A stretch of DNA of 64,000 bases, from NCBI GenBank assembly GCA_026225945.1, contig JAMJFZ010004061.1:22923501-22987500 (forward strand), read 5' to 3'. The notes beneath the pieces were generated by a model. The model made no database searches. It was not told the origin of the DNA and saw only the letters and a program-made list of their open reading frames with translations. Position numbers and translations under genes: made by a program. This document shows, piece after piece, positions 34,991 to 48,023 of the stretch. How positions within the stretch are numbered: the first letter of the stretch is position 1; every line of letters starts with the position of its first letter. The DNA comes from Cricetomys ansorgei. Taxonomy: Eukaryota; Chordata; Mammalia; Rodentia; Nesomyidae.

Positions 34991-37900
34991 AAAGCTTTAA
35001 ACATTTCTATGTATTACGTCCATAAGGATGTTGCATAACAAGCAAATATCTCAACTTAAAATTTACCATAAGTATTGAAATTTTCTAGTTACTATTTGAT
35101 GAAGGAAGGTGACATCCAGAATGCCAGCTTCACTAAGTATTATCTTAGTATTGCTTTAGGTTGGCAATGACAATGATTGCCATCCAAGGAAACCCACAAA
35201 TTCTGTTCTTCTCAAGTGGGTGTGAAATTTGTCTTAAAACAGCAAGGTTATCCTGACTGAAACAATGGACAAGTCCTAAGAAATTAAGAACAAAGGATAA
35301 AAGAGAAACAGCAGTGCTCTGAACAGACTTCATAATTCAAACAACTGTCTGTCCTGATCCTTGATAGACAGCAACTTGGCATGAAAAATGGGTTTGCATG
35401 AAATATATTAGATTGTTAGAAACTCTGAGCTTCTACCTTCCAAAAGTCACATGAAGAGAATCAGACATTTGATGTCTTTCTAGGAGTTTCCTGAATTTTT
35501 TACCCCTTTGAAGAACAACTGTGAAATAGACTTTCTTTCCAGCTGTAAGCTAAGTGGAGTGGAACAGTTACACACTGTTGGAAAGTATTAAGTTAGATTA
35601 ATTTTAAAAGAATTCAATTAAAATTACGGGAAGGTAAACAGCAGACATGAACCTTATAACGTGATCCTTGATGCTCCTGCAAAATATATTACAGAGAAAC
35701 CATCTGTCATGTTCCTTCTCACCATCAACAGCAAGTGACCACACCACAGTGATGCTGTTGAAAGACAATGAGTATCTGGAATTTCTCCACTGAAGTTTGG
35801 TAACACAAAGTGAACTTTGAGAATGATAAGTGCTTTGAGTTACCTCTTTGATGTTAGAAGTAAACAGGTGAACTAGGGATGTCACCCATCCATTAAGTAG
35901 CTTAGCTTGGGTGACTCTGAACTAACTCCCTTGTTCTAGCTTCTCATGCTGATACTGAGCCCTCTACTTTGTCACTATCTTCACACCACTACGTGCTGTG
36001 CACTTGATGGCATTTATAGTCTAAAGAGGGCAATGCCAAGCTTCAAGTAGGCTTACAGTAGAAAGCCATTCAGAAGAAAATTGCTATAAAGAATTCTTTC
36101 CTTCTCTTCCTTCCACTATCTAGTTTTTGCATTCTTTCCACTAGTTTAAGATGGCTTTTACAGATGAATCACATTTCATCTCATCATTCATGAGTCACAA
36201 CCTTCTTCTTACATGTGATAAACAGCCTTGTTTACAAACAGAAATAATACATACTAAGCCTTAGCAACAGTCTCTATCAATTATCAAACCCCATTTAGAT
36301 TAGTTTTTATCAAATATGATAAGTTTATTATTAAAAGTAGAAAATCTGCAATGAAAGGATATATGGTACAATAGAAGTTTTATGGAAACAAATAAATCAG
36401 TATTATGCGATGAAAGCTTCCAAGTTGTTGGAACCAGGGGTAGCCAGGAAGGCAGTAATTGATCACAACAAATGAAAGACACAGGCCTATGTGTATGAGG
36501 AATGAGGTTGAAAGAAACCACACAAATCAAGGCAAACACAAGGCCTCTAGGGACAATGTGTACTTTTCTCCCTTTGTCCATCTAATCTAAATTCTGAATA
36601 CAATTAATTTTAAAACTCAAAATATTGGTGTTACAAAAATATTGGTTATGTTTGTTGAAAGTACAACACTATATTCATTCAGATATTTGGATGTAGACAC
36701 CTACTTCAAATTAGATTCAGCCACAGTGATTGTGGAAGGGAGGGTGAGGGTAAGGTGATTATTAGATGGGCACACAGGTGTCCAGTACAACCAAGTCCAC
36801 AGGAAGCTAAGTGAAATGCTGGAACTAAAAGTTGGAAGTCAAAGGCACAGATCCAGCATCACGACTACCTCATAGCTGGAGCATTCTCAGTAACATCCAG
36901 CTCTTTATTCCTTTTCCTATGTGTATAAGCCACATAAGAAGCCATCTTCCCTTGAAGCAGAAGTCACGCTGCCTGTTTTCTGCTGGTCTCACTCTTCTGC
37001 ATTATGGAAAAACAAAATAGATGCTTCCTATAATGGTATTGGCTTTCTTCTCATAGACTAGACATAAGTGCCACAGAGTTCAATGAACTGATATCACTTA
37101 TGAATGCAAAGCTGATTTCACCCATGCATATGTGTCAGGAAGAAAGGGATAATCTTCAAGGAGAGGACAACTCAGTCTTCTGACCTATTCTGTGAGGACA
37201 CTCCTACATATACATGACGATGAAGCTACAAACCTCTTACCTGTGTTTCCTTCAGTGTGTACATCTTTCTGTATGAGTTTCATCCTGTATTTAATGATAT
37301 ATACTTTTCCTATAACATGCCATCTAAAACGAAGCCATGCATTTTACTCAGTGCTCTAAGAAATAACCAGCTAATGAATAATTGGATGGAGAATTAGTTC
37401 AACTTGCTGAGAGACGATTTTTTTGTCTTTTTTTCTTTTTTGATTTTTTTCTTTTACAAAGATGAAACCCTAAAAGGTTTTCAAGATCAATCTTTAATAA
37501 TTGCATTATTAATGTGTATCCAAACATTCTAGCAAAACACAAATGTTAGGATCCTATTATTTTGTACAAATATGTCTTTGACCAGTATCCATACCTGGGG
37601 ATAGAAATTGACAGATGAAGAAAGCATATGGAAAACACTGTTTAACCTCAGATGACAGTGTTGGGCAAATTATAATCTCACATGGAAATTACAAATTTAG
37701 AATCAGTTTGAAGAAAAGGCTATATTACTACTGTCTAGGCACCATTACAATGAGCAAAGCACATTAAGAAACACAGTAGACAGGTGACACTCTGATACTC
37801 AAAATTACTTTTAAAGAAGGGGAAACTATTTTGGAGGCTTCTATGTTGTTCCTATTTTCACAGTTACTGAGAGGTAAACTGATGACAAACACTTTAACTC

Positions 37901-38159
37901 ATTACTTAACTGGGGGACCTTCTGCACTGTGCTGATTTTTAAAGTTCTCCATTGTCAGTGTTTCCCCAACAACATAGTTATCATCTGAGTTGATATCACT
38001 CAGCACCAGGAGACACTGTGAAGCATTCTTCAAACCAGAATGCCATTATTTTAATCAAGCATCTTTTGGTCATGTATATAATGCCAACTCAATTAATAAT
38101 TTTAAAAATAATGAGGAATTATAAATGTGTATCTATATGTATATGTATATAAAATATTT
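34989..38159. other. 3.2-kb stretch with no identified repeat
   Basis: The longest interval in the window where I recognise neither transposon, microsatellite array nor exon. AT-rich, with only short open frames. There is a possible faint MIR/L2 trace near 37830-37900. Confidence 0.4.
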
Positions 38160-38335
38160 ATTATATAATATATACATGCATTCAACAATAAGAATTCAAG
38201 AAAGAGAAGATGAATTTGGTACTGGGAGTTTGGGACATGAGAGGGGTTTTAGATGGGAGAGTGGGTTGGGAGTGATGTAGTGCTTATGTACAAAGTTCTC
38301 AAAAACTAAATAAAATACAAATAGGAATTTTTCTG
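38160..38335 (+). mobile_element. L1 3' end fragment
   Basis: 'agaaagagaagatgaatttg', 'gggacatgagaggggtttta', 'gggttgggagtgatgtag' and the A-rich 'aactaaataaaatac' match the terminal block of rodent L1 3' ends. An AT-rich lead-in lies at 38135-38175. Confidence 0.5.
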
Positions 38336-40329
38336 GCTCATATGAAAACATAGTCCAGAAGGGAGGCACAGCTAGATTGAAAGGACCTAATATTGTTTTC
38401 TGGCAGTCTTTCATGTTTCATACTTGGTCTCTCTATGCTTATTTCCTATGAATCAGCTTCAAAGGCTGAAAAGAACAGAAATGGCTATGCATTATATAGT
38501 GACTTTTAATCATGTTACTGCTTAACGAAATTATTTCTTTTAGCTACATAACTACAGTTCCCCAAATAGCATACTGTTTTATGGATGTCAACAGGTTGAC
38601 TCAAAAGACTACAGGAAAAGTTAATATACTAAGAATGGATGAGACATTAGTGGGAGAAACTCAAGAGAACGGGCATACTGTGACTTAGAGGTTTGGCAAT
38701 GGAGACACGAGGCTATAGTGGTTAAGATGGGGTGTTACTAGTGAATGACAGTCAGCAGAATAGAGTGTCCAATTACATGTCAGTATCACCATGAAACAGT
38801 CTTGATCACATCAATCCCTTGAAGATTTCACAGAGACTCTAGTGTACCCAAGACACATACTGCTGAGAACTTACAAGATCTACAGATAAACACACTGTCT
38901 GACATGAATGGACAAGCAGCACAATATAGAACATGGAAACTACACAACAATGATCTAGTTTCTTCTAAAGAAACATTATAAGGAAACAGAAAAAGGAAAT
39001 TTTTTTAATGAAACAAGAATAAACACATTGATTTACCAAATGCCAGGTGAAGCTCTTATTGAATCATGCTTTAAACAAACAAAAAAAAAAGCAAGTGATT
39101 TGTAGACATGATTTAGAAAATTGGTAAACTACAAACAATGATTAATGATTAGCTACTTGATAATATTAAAGAATTACTAAAGTTTTTCCATAGGGTATGA
39201 CGTACTGGCCATGTATATGAAATAGTGCTTACATTTTAGAAGCAGGATTGCTTTGAAGTAATCCACAGGGAAGGAAGAAAGAACACCAGCCGGAGTTGAG
39301 TCTGTGCAATGATCTCACATAGTTCTTTACAATATCTTCTCTAATTCTGTACATATCTTGGTGTCCACTGCAATGTGGTACTCAGCAAAGAGAATAGCTG
39401 CATGTGGCATTCTGAAGGGGGACTGAGAAAAGGCAGCTACAGTGTCCCTCAGGAAAGCCTCTGCTTCCCAACTCAGAAATGACTATTAGAAACATCAAAA
39501 GGGTGTGCCGATGTCTTCAGGAGAAAAGCAACCTTCATTTTGTAGACTGGGCTTTTAATCTGTTTGGGTGACAATAGACCTTCTATGCTTTTCTGCTCCA
39601 TGCTAATTTCAATACAGGAATTAGAACCTGAAGGAATTATTTTTGTATGTATATGCATATAATTTACCTATGATGAAACAAAAACCATAAATAAATTTTT
39701 AAATCAAGTGACAAATTGGGACATGGTAATTATAATCTATAATAAAAAGTAGATATTCACAATATAGAAATTAAGTTCCATACTTAAAATAATCAAGAAA
39801 CAATTAAAAGTATATATACTACATATCAATAAGGAAAATACTGTTCCCACACAATATGCTATGTGATCTTAGCTATGCAAACACATTTAAAATAAAGTAC
39901 TATATATGTGTGCATGAGTGCACTTGTGTATATGAGAGTACTTGATGCTGTATTCAGTAATCATATTGTTCCCTCTAAGTCAGTCTGCGTACTCTACTAC
40001 CTTTTAGGGAAAGTTGTTGCACAAGTACTGGAGACAGACAAATACACTCCACTTTGGAGATATAAGTATTTAAAAGCTGAAACCCACATGGGAAATATGT
40101 GCAAAATCACTTTTTTTGTGATTTTGTTTGTTCTCTCTCCTAGAAAGGAGGGTTGCACATTCTCCGGAGAGGAGAACAAGGAGAAAGAGAAACTAGAGTA
40201 TTAAAACCTTTGCCCTCTCCCTGATGTTGATTTTGAAGGAATGGGAGAGGAAGAACATGGTGAGCAAGTAGAGCTGAATGCTGCCTACTTACCCACCCTG
40301 CCCCCAAACTGTGGTGGTGTGCACCTACC
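38336..40329. other. Unassigned stretch of about 2 kb
   Basis: No repeat recognised. Very AT-rich between 39660 and 39910. Short frames only. Confidence 0.4.
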
Positions 40330-41246
40330 AAAGGAGCTGCTCATGCCATCAAGGCAGGAGGAACTTGACTAGGCACAGCTGGGTGGGCACTGACATGCTA
40401 TAGGTAGAACTGTTCTGAGGCAGTCCCAGTATGCTCCTCCACATTCTTGAAGAATTCAGGATGACAGGAAGTCCACACAGCTGCCATGCTCCTGGGTAGG
40501 CCAGCAGGTGGCTTCCAGGAGTGAGGAGACAGCTGGTCCTACATGGGTCTGTTGGGTTAAAATTATCTAAGAGGTGCATGGTCTATCATATCCCTAGGCA
40601 CGCAGCTAGGTGTTGGCAACTATGCAGAAGAAACGGCAGAAAAATTGTAAAAGGCATACATGTTGGATTACTCCAAAGATACAGTGTCTTTCAGAACCAA
40701 CAGGACTGATAGATATATGAAATCAATGAGAATGTGACAGAATGCACAGGAGCTGCACAGGTTCACAGACATGATCCCAGCACTGAAAAGGGAAAGTAAA
40801 CACTTCTACCCAACAAGCTATTTGGAACTGATACAAATTGGGAAAGGGAACATCAGTTTTCTCCAATGGAATGTTGTTGGGTATGTCAACCACATCCCAG
40901 GGTAGGTCCCATTCCCAGGAGTAGTTAGCCAACACAAACAGACTCCACATTTTTGTTTTTGTTTTTTGGGTTTTGTTGGTTTGGTTTGGTTTGGTTTGGT
41001 TTTTGTGAGCTTTTTTGTTTTGTTTGGATATTTTTTTCTCATTGTTTGTTGTTTGTCTATTTTGACTTTTGTGTTTTTGTTTATGAGGGGTGGTTGGTTT
41101 TTTCCCCTTTGGTTATTTATTTTGCTTTTTGGAGAGAGAGAGAAAGAACATGAAGTTGGATGGGTAGGAAGGTGGGGAGGATCTGGGAGGAATTGGGAGA
41201 AGGGAAAGAATATGAACAAAATGTAGTGAATAATTTTTTCTTAATG
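40330..41246 (+). mobile_element. Lx-like L1 3' UTR and 3' end
   Basis: A near-colinear match to a rodent Lx 3' UTR. Landmarks are 'aagctatttggaactgatac', 'catcagttttctccaatgga', 'gggtatgtcaaccacatccc', 'ggagtagttagccaacacaa', a GT-rich GGTTT block at 40947-41115, then 'gaacatgaagttggatgggt' and 'gtggggaggatctgggag'. It is better preserved than the copy at 3200. No ORF2 is seen upstream. Confidence 0.75.
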
Positions 41247-41575
41247 GCCAGAGAAATGACTCAATGGTAAAAATGCTTTCTGAGAGTCAGGTGTGGTAGC
41301 ACGCATCTGTAATCTCAGCACACGTACAGTGAGATGGGAGACAGAAACTGAAGATACCCTGGAAACTTACGAGCTAGCTGGTATAGATATGCATCAGCAA
41401 ACAACAGAGACTCTTTCCTAAAGTGGAAGGTGAGGACCTAAAATCCATGTTTGTCCTGACTACTGTGCACCTGTCATGCTTACACACACTAGCATACACA
41501 ATGACACACTAGTGTGTGCACACATCAAACACACAAATAGGCAAGCATTACATATGCACTAAGATTTTAAAGCAC
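41247..41575 (+). mobile_element. Composite B3A-type SINE
   Basis: A head 'ccagagaaatgactcaatgg', then a B1-like module 'ggtgtggtagcacgcatctg' and 'taatctcagcac', then a CA-rich end. It begins one base after the L1 end, so it may have inserted at the L1 poly(A). Confidence 0.65.
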
Positions 41576-42004
41576 TATTTACACACACTGCATGTACACA
41601 CTAGAACTAGAAACAAAACAAAGGTATGCACATCTATGTTTGTACATAGTGTATGTACATGCTCATGGATACATATCAAGTGAAAAGAAATTAGCTGATT
41701 TATTTAGGTGAAAGGATAGGATTTGGAGAATGCATGAAGATTCCCTTTTCTTGTCTTTGAGATTGTTCACTTTTCACACTGAGCACCTTAATCCACCTTC
41801 ACTGTGAAGCCTTTCCATTTTTTCTCAAGGAATGGTTAACAAGTTTTTCACAAAAATTTTCAGAACACAGGCCAGAAGAGGAGGGGCTGCACTCTTTCCA
41901 GGGAACATTTCCTTCTGGACACTGCACCTCTATCATATATAAGGTATCAAATGGAATGACATGGACCTGGGGACTGTTCTTCCCAGAAAGAAAAGATAAA
42001 GGGA
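41576..42004. other. Unassigned non-coding stretch
   Basis: The start carries CA/TG-rich sequence that may belong to the preceding SINE tail. The rest is not recognised. Confidence 0.4.
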
Positions 42005-42200
42005 AAGTGAGAAGGATCAGCAGGTAAAGGAGCTTGCCACCAAGCTCAAGGACCTAAGATTGATCCCTGAAACCCAAAAGGTAGCAGGGATAGTAGGAAA
42101 GAACCGACTCCTAAAAGTTGTTTTCTGAGCTCTGCATGTGCATGGCCAAACATACACACACACACAATGAATAAATGGATGAATATGCACATATTAAAGA
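42005..42200 (+). mobile_element. B3-related SINE
   Basis: 'gatcagcaggtaaaggagct', 'tgccaccaagctcaaggacc', 'agaaccgactcctaaaagtt' and a CA run with 'aatgaataaatgg' fit the B3 subfamily with a 'gtaaaggcacttgc' head. Confidence 0.72.
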
Positions 42201-42689
42201 GGTTTTTTTCAAAGAAAGAAGATAACTACAAAAAGCAATAAAATTATCCCATGTAGCTCATATGAACTATATAGCATCTAAAAACAGACTTTAATAGTGC
42301 TTCTTCCACATCATCTACAAATTGACTTTTCATGAAGATGGAAATGCACTGAAGTACTTGAGTACAATCCTATAACAAGCCCTAGAAGGCAGCATTTCCT
42401 GAATTGGAGTTTCACTGATGCTTCTACCATGAAGATATCCACATTTCACCCTTCATACACAGCTCATCTATGTCATTGTTATCTACACATGCTGACAACT
42501 ATATGTCTATGAAGCCATAGAGCTGTCATTCTGTTTATCCAAAGTTCATTACTTACAGACAGTCAAGTTTTCAGAAATCCATATTTCAAATATATAAATA
42601 CGTATTGTGCATTGCTTTATTAAAAGTGCGTTGGTGTACATCCATTGTACGTAAGGATTCGCTTCATAAATGTGATTTCTTGTAAGGAT
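42201..42689. other. Unassigned non-coding stretch
   Basis: No element recognised. Confidence 0.4.
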
Positions 42690-42990
42690 ATCACTAAGCA
42701 TCCTTTATGTAGCATTTACTGGCACTGAATAGGGAGGATATAAAGATGGATGAAACAATTCCTACTGTGGAGAATTTACAGTCCTAGAGGAAGGACAGAT
42801 AAGAGAACAAGTGATAATTATGTTAGACAAAAGAAAACAAGTACCATTAGTAATTATAGGAAGATGGCTGAGCACGGGATAAAAGAAAGATGTAGTTAAT
42901 TCTATGTGGGAGTTTGTGCAGGATTTCAGTGAATGGTAAGGAGTCAATAGGCAGGGAAACAGCCAGGGCTATGTAGCCACAGCCAAGGGA
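42690..42990 (-). mobile_element. L2 LINE 3' end
   Basis: Reversed L2: 'gcatttactggcactgaata', 'tataaagatggatgaaacaa', 'gtggagaatttacagtccta' and later 'ggaaggacagataagagaac', in the order of the reversed L2 3' region. Confidence 0.5.
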
Positions 42991-43514
42991 ACAGTGTCAT
43001 AAGGAGACACAGGGTGTGTGAATAAAGCCTAAAGTCTTTCTTCATCTGGGTCAGATCTCCAGCAAAATGAGTTCTTCATACCCAGGGCTGAGCTAATCAC
43101 TTTATATTGCATATTCATTGATAAAATGTAGCCAGAAGCCAAATAGTAGGCTCTTTTCTAAATGACTAGAAATGGAGAGTAAATGAGACATGCATGTGGC
43201 AAATATAGTTTTTTGGAAAGTCTAAGTGCATTGTGTTCATCCTTCATTCAAGGGCAGCAGGGAAGGCTCTGAGGACAAAGGTTTGTGAAATAGACCTGGG
43301 TTTCTATCTTTTCAAATCTTCAACCAATATAGACCACCTACGGCTGAGTTTCTTGAAGATACCCAGACACTTGACACTTAGCATTTATGTCTAAAAATGG
43401 CTCTCACTAGCACACTGGGTCTCTGATACAAGATGAGTCCTTCTTCCAACTATGAAACCTAAAATCTCCTCCTTTTTGAACAAACCTGGAACTGGAGACT
43501 GATTAGATATTGAG
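42991..43514. other. Unassigned non-coding stretch
   Basis: No repeat or exon recognised. Confidence 0.4.
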
Positions 43515-43715
43515 AGATTTGGAGGCTGGAGAAATGTTTCATAAACCGAGAGCACAAACTACTCTTGCAAAAGACCTAACTTTGGTTTTTAGCACTCCTG
43601 CCAGGTCACCTGTAACACCAGCTAAAGAAGATCTGACTATCCCTTCTTGCCTCACAGCCACTTGCACACACATGTTCATATGGTCAAAACTAAAAGAGAT
43701 TCATTAAAATAGGAT
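43515..43715 (+). mobile_element. B2/B3-family SINE, diverged
   Basis: 'ggaggctggagaaatgtttc' head, 'ctaactttggtttttagcac' middle, 'gctaaagaagatctgactat' and an A-rich end. tRNA boxes are eroded. Confidence 0.68.
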
Positions 43716-44639
43716 ATCAAGAATAAAGATAATCAGAACACAGACAGATCTGGATTGAGCTAGAATCTATAGAGTTAACATGCTTCCCCTTTGAAGCATC
43801 TGTGAGTAACAACAAAGGCCCAAGTCTCTGACTCCAAAGAGGACACTTTATTAGGCCCGTATAGTTTCTATAAAGAGCCTAAGACTTCTGAGTAGTAGTG
43901 AAAAACACCAATTCTATCTAATCCCCAAAGTTCCTGACTCAGGCTCCATGTGTTTTCCCTAAGAGCCTCTACTCTACTCCTCTTCAGAGAGGGCACCATT
44001 CATTCCAGATCTCCCTACAGAATCTGGAAGCAATTGTTAAGTGTGATCGTGACTCTCTTGATCAGACTCCTTTGCAATACAAGGGAATAAAATCAACCAT
44101 GTTAATTTCAACTGAGCAAGTGAGGATAGGAGGTGGGACTTGCCAAATAGAGAAATCACAGCTCCTTAGAGGAAGAAATTCAATTTGCAAGCTCTAATTG
44201 CAAGCTGAAATTAAAAATAATGGAAGGCACAGAGCAATTGCATACAAAATCCAGGTAGTGTCAATGAAAAGGAAAAGCATCCCTTAATACCCAAGTGCTC
44301 CTCTCAACCGATTTTCTCCTATGATTCTGACAATTATTTCTACATTTCCCACCATTTAATAGGCAAGAGGTTAACAGAAGCAATGCAATTAAACCTGGGA
44401 GTAAAACACAGGCACATATCTTCCATTTGTATTGCATGCACTGTGCAAGACAATATGAAATCGGAAAGGGGCATGTGGAAAAAGGGAGGGGCTCAGACAC
44501 CATGGAGAAGCAGCCAATAGGCATAAAAGTCAAAACTATAAGGACAGGTGAAGGCCTAAGATCGTCTTCGCAAGAACACAAATACAAGCTCAGAAGCATA
44601 AGGACAAAGGAATTGCCTTGGGACCAAAACAGACCTGAA
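43716..44639. other. Unassigned stretch of about 0.9 kb
   Basis: Two overlapping frames on opposite strands (44261-44599 minus, 44427-44747 plus) lack domains, and the second enters the MIR below. Confidence 0.4.
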
Positions 44640-44815
44640 GTCCGATATCAGCTCCATTCCTTCCAACTGAGTGATCTAAGGAAAGTTATTCAACCAATGG
44701 CAAGTTCAATGTCCTCATCTGTACAGCCTTGTAGGCATGTTGAATGACTGAGTCAGATGCAACAAATGAGTGACCACCTAAAAGCATCTGACCCATTGCA
44801 AGCATTCATTTACTT
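44640..44815 (-). mobile_element. MIR SINE
   Basis: Reversed MIR: 'gtgatctaaggaaagttatt', 'aatgtcctcatctgtacagc', 'catgttgaatgactgagtc', then 'gcaagcattcatttac'. Confidence 0.58.
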
Positions 44816-45274
44816 TAAGCTTGGAATGACAATGCCTGACACTCATAAAAAGAACCAATGTTTCTTTATTAGATAAAGCAAAACAAAAACAAATGCACTT
44901 TTTGGTATTTGAAAAAAGGGAAGGAGAGCAATAATACTATTAAAGGCTGAAAAACTGACATGATTCCCAGATGTTGGCTCTACATTTGCCCACCTTCATA
45001 GCAAGTATAAAAGAATACTATCAATTTAAATCTTCTATCGATAGTCAAAGATTGTTTGGGTAAATGAATTAAGACATTTATTTCATGATTTTTTAGATTG
45101 GGAAAAGCCTTTACTTACATAACAAAGTCAATGTTTTATATTTGAAGAACATAAGGCTAGAGAAGTCACAATAATTTTAACCGAAGTCTTACTGTGAAAT
45201 ACAGAGATGGAAACACCAGTTAAGTTCATGGTTTCTACTTATGAACCAAAGACTGCCACTTTTCAAAGTTTATG
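44816..45274. other. Unassigned AT-rich stretch
   Basis: Nothing recognisable. Confidence 0.4.
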
Positions 45275-45610
45275 TACCAAAGAACTAACTTGCAAAGACA
45301 CTGCATTTGGAGACAGGGCCTTCAGTAGATAATAAAGGTTTAAATGAGGGCATAATGGTAGGGATGTGATAACCCTGAGCTATTGTCCTTGTAAGGAGAA
45401 GAGCAAGCAGGAATGTTGATGTACCGAAAAGAACATGTAAGGACACAGCCAAAAGGGAGCAGCCTGCAAGGCAAGAGGGAGGTCTCAGAAGAAACCCAGA
45501 CTAGAGACACATTGATCTTGGACTTCCAGCCTCCAGATAGGTGAGGGGGGAAAATTCCTTGCTATGAATCACTCATGATGTGAGTTAACCTGCTGAAACT
45601 ATAATAACAT
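45275..45610 (+). mobile_element. Ancient MaLR-type LTR
   Basis: 'tggagacagggccttcagta', 'aggtttaaatgagggcataa', 'acatgtaaggacacagccaa', 'cagaagaaacccagactaga' and 'gatcttggacttccagcctc' follow the 3' half of a mammal-wide MaLR LTR. It ends near 'actataataacatac'. Confidence 0.58.
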
Positions 45611-45955
45611 ACTCAAGATAATCAGACATTGAATAGGAAAAGTTTTGACTCTATTTTGGAGGCTTCATGTCATGGTCTTTTAACAATCATCATGTTGGGT
45701 CTGTGATAAGATAAAACATCATGGTAAGGATCATGAGGCAGGGCAAAGGTGCTCACATCCAGGTAGGAGAAGCAAAGAGAGACAGTTCACAACTATAATA
45801 GAGTCTCCTTCTCCAAGCCCATGAAGCTAAGAATCCACACATTGATTAATCCATTGAGAATGTCTAGTAGCTCATGATCCCATCACTGCCAGACTGAGGA
45901 CCAAGCCTTGAACACTCGACATTTGGAGGGTATTTAAGACCCAGACCATATCTCA
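45611..45955 (-). mobile_element. Ancient MaLR-type LTR
   Basis: Reversed LTR: 'aaaagttttgactctatttt', 'cttcatgtcatggtc', 'gattaatccattgagaatgt', 'gtagctcatgatcccatcac' and 'gacccagaccatat'. It abuts the preceding LTR tail to tail, and the boundary is approximate. Confidence 0.52.
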
Positions 45956-46029
45956 CAGCCTTATAGCACTTTGTGATGGAAGTTTCATCAGACCAATATA
46001 CTATAGTTTTCTGACAGATAAAATTCTAA

Positions 46030-46140
46030 ATCCCAACTCAGTCATTTACTAGAAGAGAGTCTCGGGATAGGTATTAAAGCATTTAAGCCTCCATTTCCTG
46101 GCCCATGAATAGAAATAATGGCCCTGGGACTACACTGTTA
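46030..46140 (-). mobile_element. MIR SINE fragment
   Basis: Reversed MIR: 'ctcagtcatttactagaaga', 'cctccatttcctggcccatg', 'aatagaaataatggccctgg'. Confidence 0.52.
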
Positions 46141-46899
46141 TTTTATGTCTCATTCATCTCATCCAAGATAGAATAGCAACCTACTACTTGTTGAATTGTT
46201 GTGTGATTTGCCATCACATATATAAAATCCATGACATGACAAACTGTGGGATGCAATAGACAGGCATTAATTCTGCAGTTGACATTATAATCACATTGGA
46301 GATTTAAAAACAGACATTGGAAAACTACACAGCCCTCACAAGGCCTCTCAAATAACACATGGTAAATCTAGATGTGGTAGAAACTGCTAAGTACTACTCA
46401 TTACCAAGTTTTTGTCAGAGTGGCTAGAATTGTTATAATGAATCATTAAAGGTCAGTATACTCCAGTAAAATATCATCTCATATTAGTCAGCCTACTTTT
46501 TTGCTGTAGAAAGCCAATGAACTACAAAAAAAAAAAAGAATTAGATGGAATATACACACTTCAGGCATGTGCCCTTTGATCCATATTTACTTAATAGATA
46601 TTTGACTAAAATAAAGACATGATGGTTGAGGGACCCCTAGCATCAATACTGGGACATGAGGCCACTTTGAGGATGAAAATCACATGCTAAGGATACAGGA
46701 ATAAGAGCATAAAGGGTTTCTAATAAACTTGGAGATGCTACGCATCTTTTGTAAGAACACCTAATTGAGTCAGAAAGTGAGTGTTCTGGATGAATCTAAA
46801 TCCGCAGGAATTCCCTGAATACCTATATGGAAAGTAGCAGGGAAGAATGAAGGACAAAATCCAGCTCCTAAACTGAGAATCCTACACTCTGGTTGCAGT
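46141..46899. other. Unassigned non-coding stretch
   Basis: An A-run near 46525 is the only landmark. Confidence 0.4.
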
Positions 46900-47560
46900 C
46901 AATGATTTAGACTGAATCATATCCACTCATTCAACAAGCAAAGATTTTTGAGTATCTTCTAAATACATGAAGTGTTAGCAGTGAAACACAGACATGATGT
47001 CTGCTCTCACTGAGCTTACACTGCAGTTGAGGAAGAAACACTAAAGAAGTTAAGAAAGGAGATACATAACTGCTTTTAGAGTTCTACAGATAAATCTCCT
47101 TAAGACAGGCAGAGAGAGTTCTGTCTGAAGAGGTAAAACCTGAACTGAGGTCTGCGGAAGGAAAAACGCAATTGAATATAAGCCATAAGGAACTCAGGCT
47201 GCTTTTAGGATCAGATAGAAAGCCCAGGAGAATGGACTATATGGTGGGAAGGTGATAATAGTGAGAGTTGACATCATAGGGAGAAAGGTCAGCTCTGTCA
47301 ATTCTTACACACCAGGACAGAAAATTCAAATTTTTATCTTAAGTGCAGAGAGTAAAACAGGAAGTTTCTAGAGCAGAGAAGTGAGAGGATCTGATTCATA
47401 TCATTAAAAGGATGACTCTGACCACTAGAAGAAAGAAGACCCGGAAGCCCAATGCTGTAATCGTATGAGACACAAAGATGGAAGCGTGGTGTCAGACATT
47501 GGATTTGGAGAGCAAAAGGCATAGTGAGGGCATTGGTAAAACTAGAGTCATGTAGGTTAC
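46900..47560 (-). mobile_element. L2-like LINE relic
   Basis: Starts with the reversed L2 terminus ('cactcattcaacaagcaaag') and 'gtctgctctcactgagctta'. It continues 600 bp with 'aaaacctgaactgaggtctg', 'agtgagaggatctgattcat' and 'aggatgactctgaccactag', all colinear with an old LINE 3' region. Confidence 0.6.
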
Positions 47561-48023
47561 TAGTGAGTTGCTTTTACACAAGCAAAAGGATGCATATTTT
47601 GCACTGGAACTTCTCTTTAAATTTACTTTGTTATTTAAAAGGTCTCACAAATCTGAAAAACAAACAAACAAACAAACTGTATCTCATAGCATCCCTTGAT
47701 TCTGGATTGGCCATAAAACAATCAGTGCACAGAATAACCATTGCTGTATAAACAGGCAAAATTTTTGTACCTGTGACATTTTTTTTTAAAATGCTATTCT
47801 TTTAACTTTTTTCTAGCTTCTTTTTCACCTTAAAATCCTGGCACCATATGGAATTGTAGTACCTGGAGCACACAGTTTAATCTGCATATCTTTTAGACAA
47901 ATCCTTTGTTCCACAATCAAAATGTTAATTCTGAATAAACTACAAAACCTTGCCACGATGGTATACTACCGAGCACCATTTACCTCTCAACACATGTTCC
48001 TACCTTTCCTCTATTTTTATGTC
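47561..48023. other. Unassigned, with small AAAC run
   Basis: An AAAC run at about 47658-47678 and a T-run near 47780. No element recognised. Confidence 0.4.

Noticed and set aside
40818..41219. 133-codon minus frame and plus frames rich in Phe/Trp/Gly
   Set aside because: The region is the GT-rich 3' UTR of an Lx-like L1 and is not coding.
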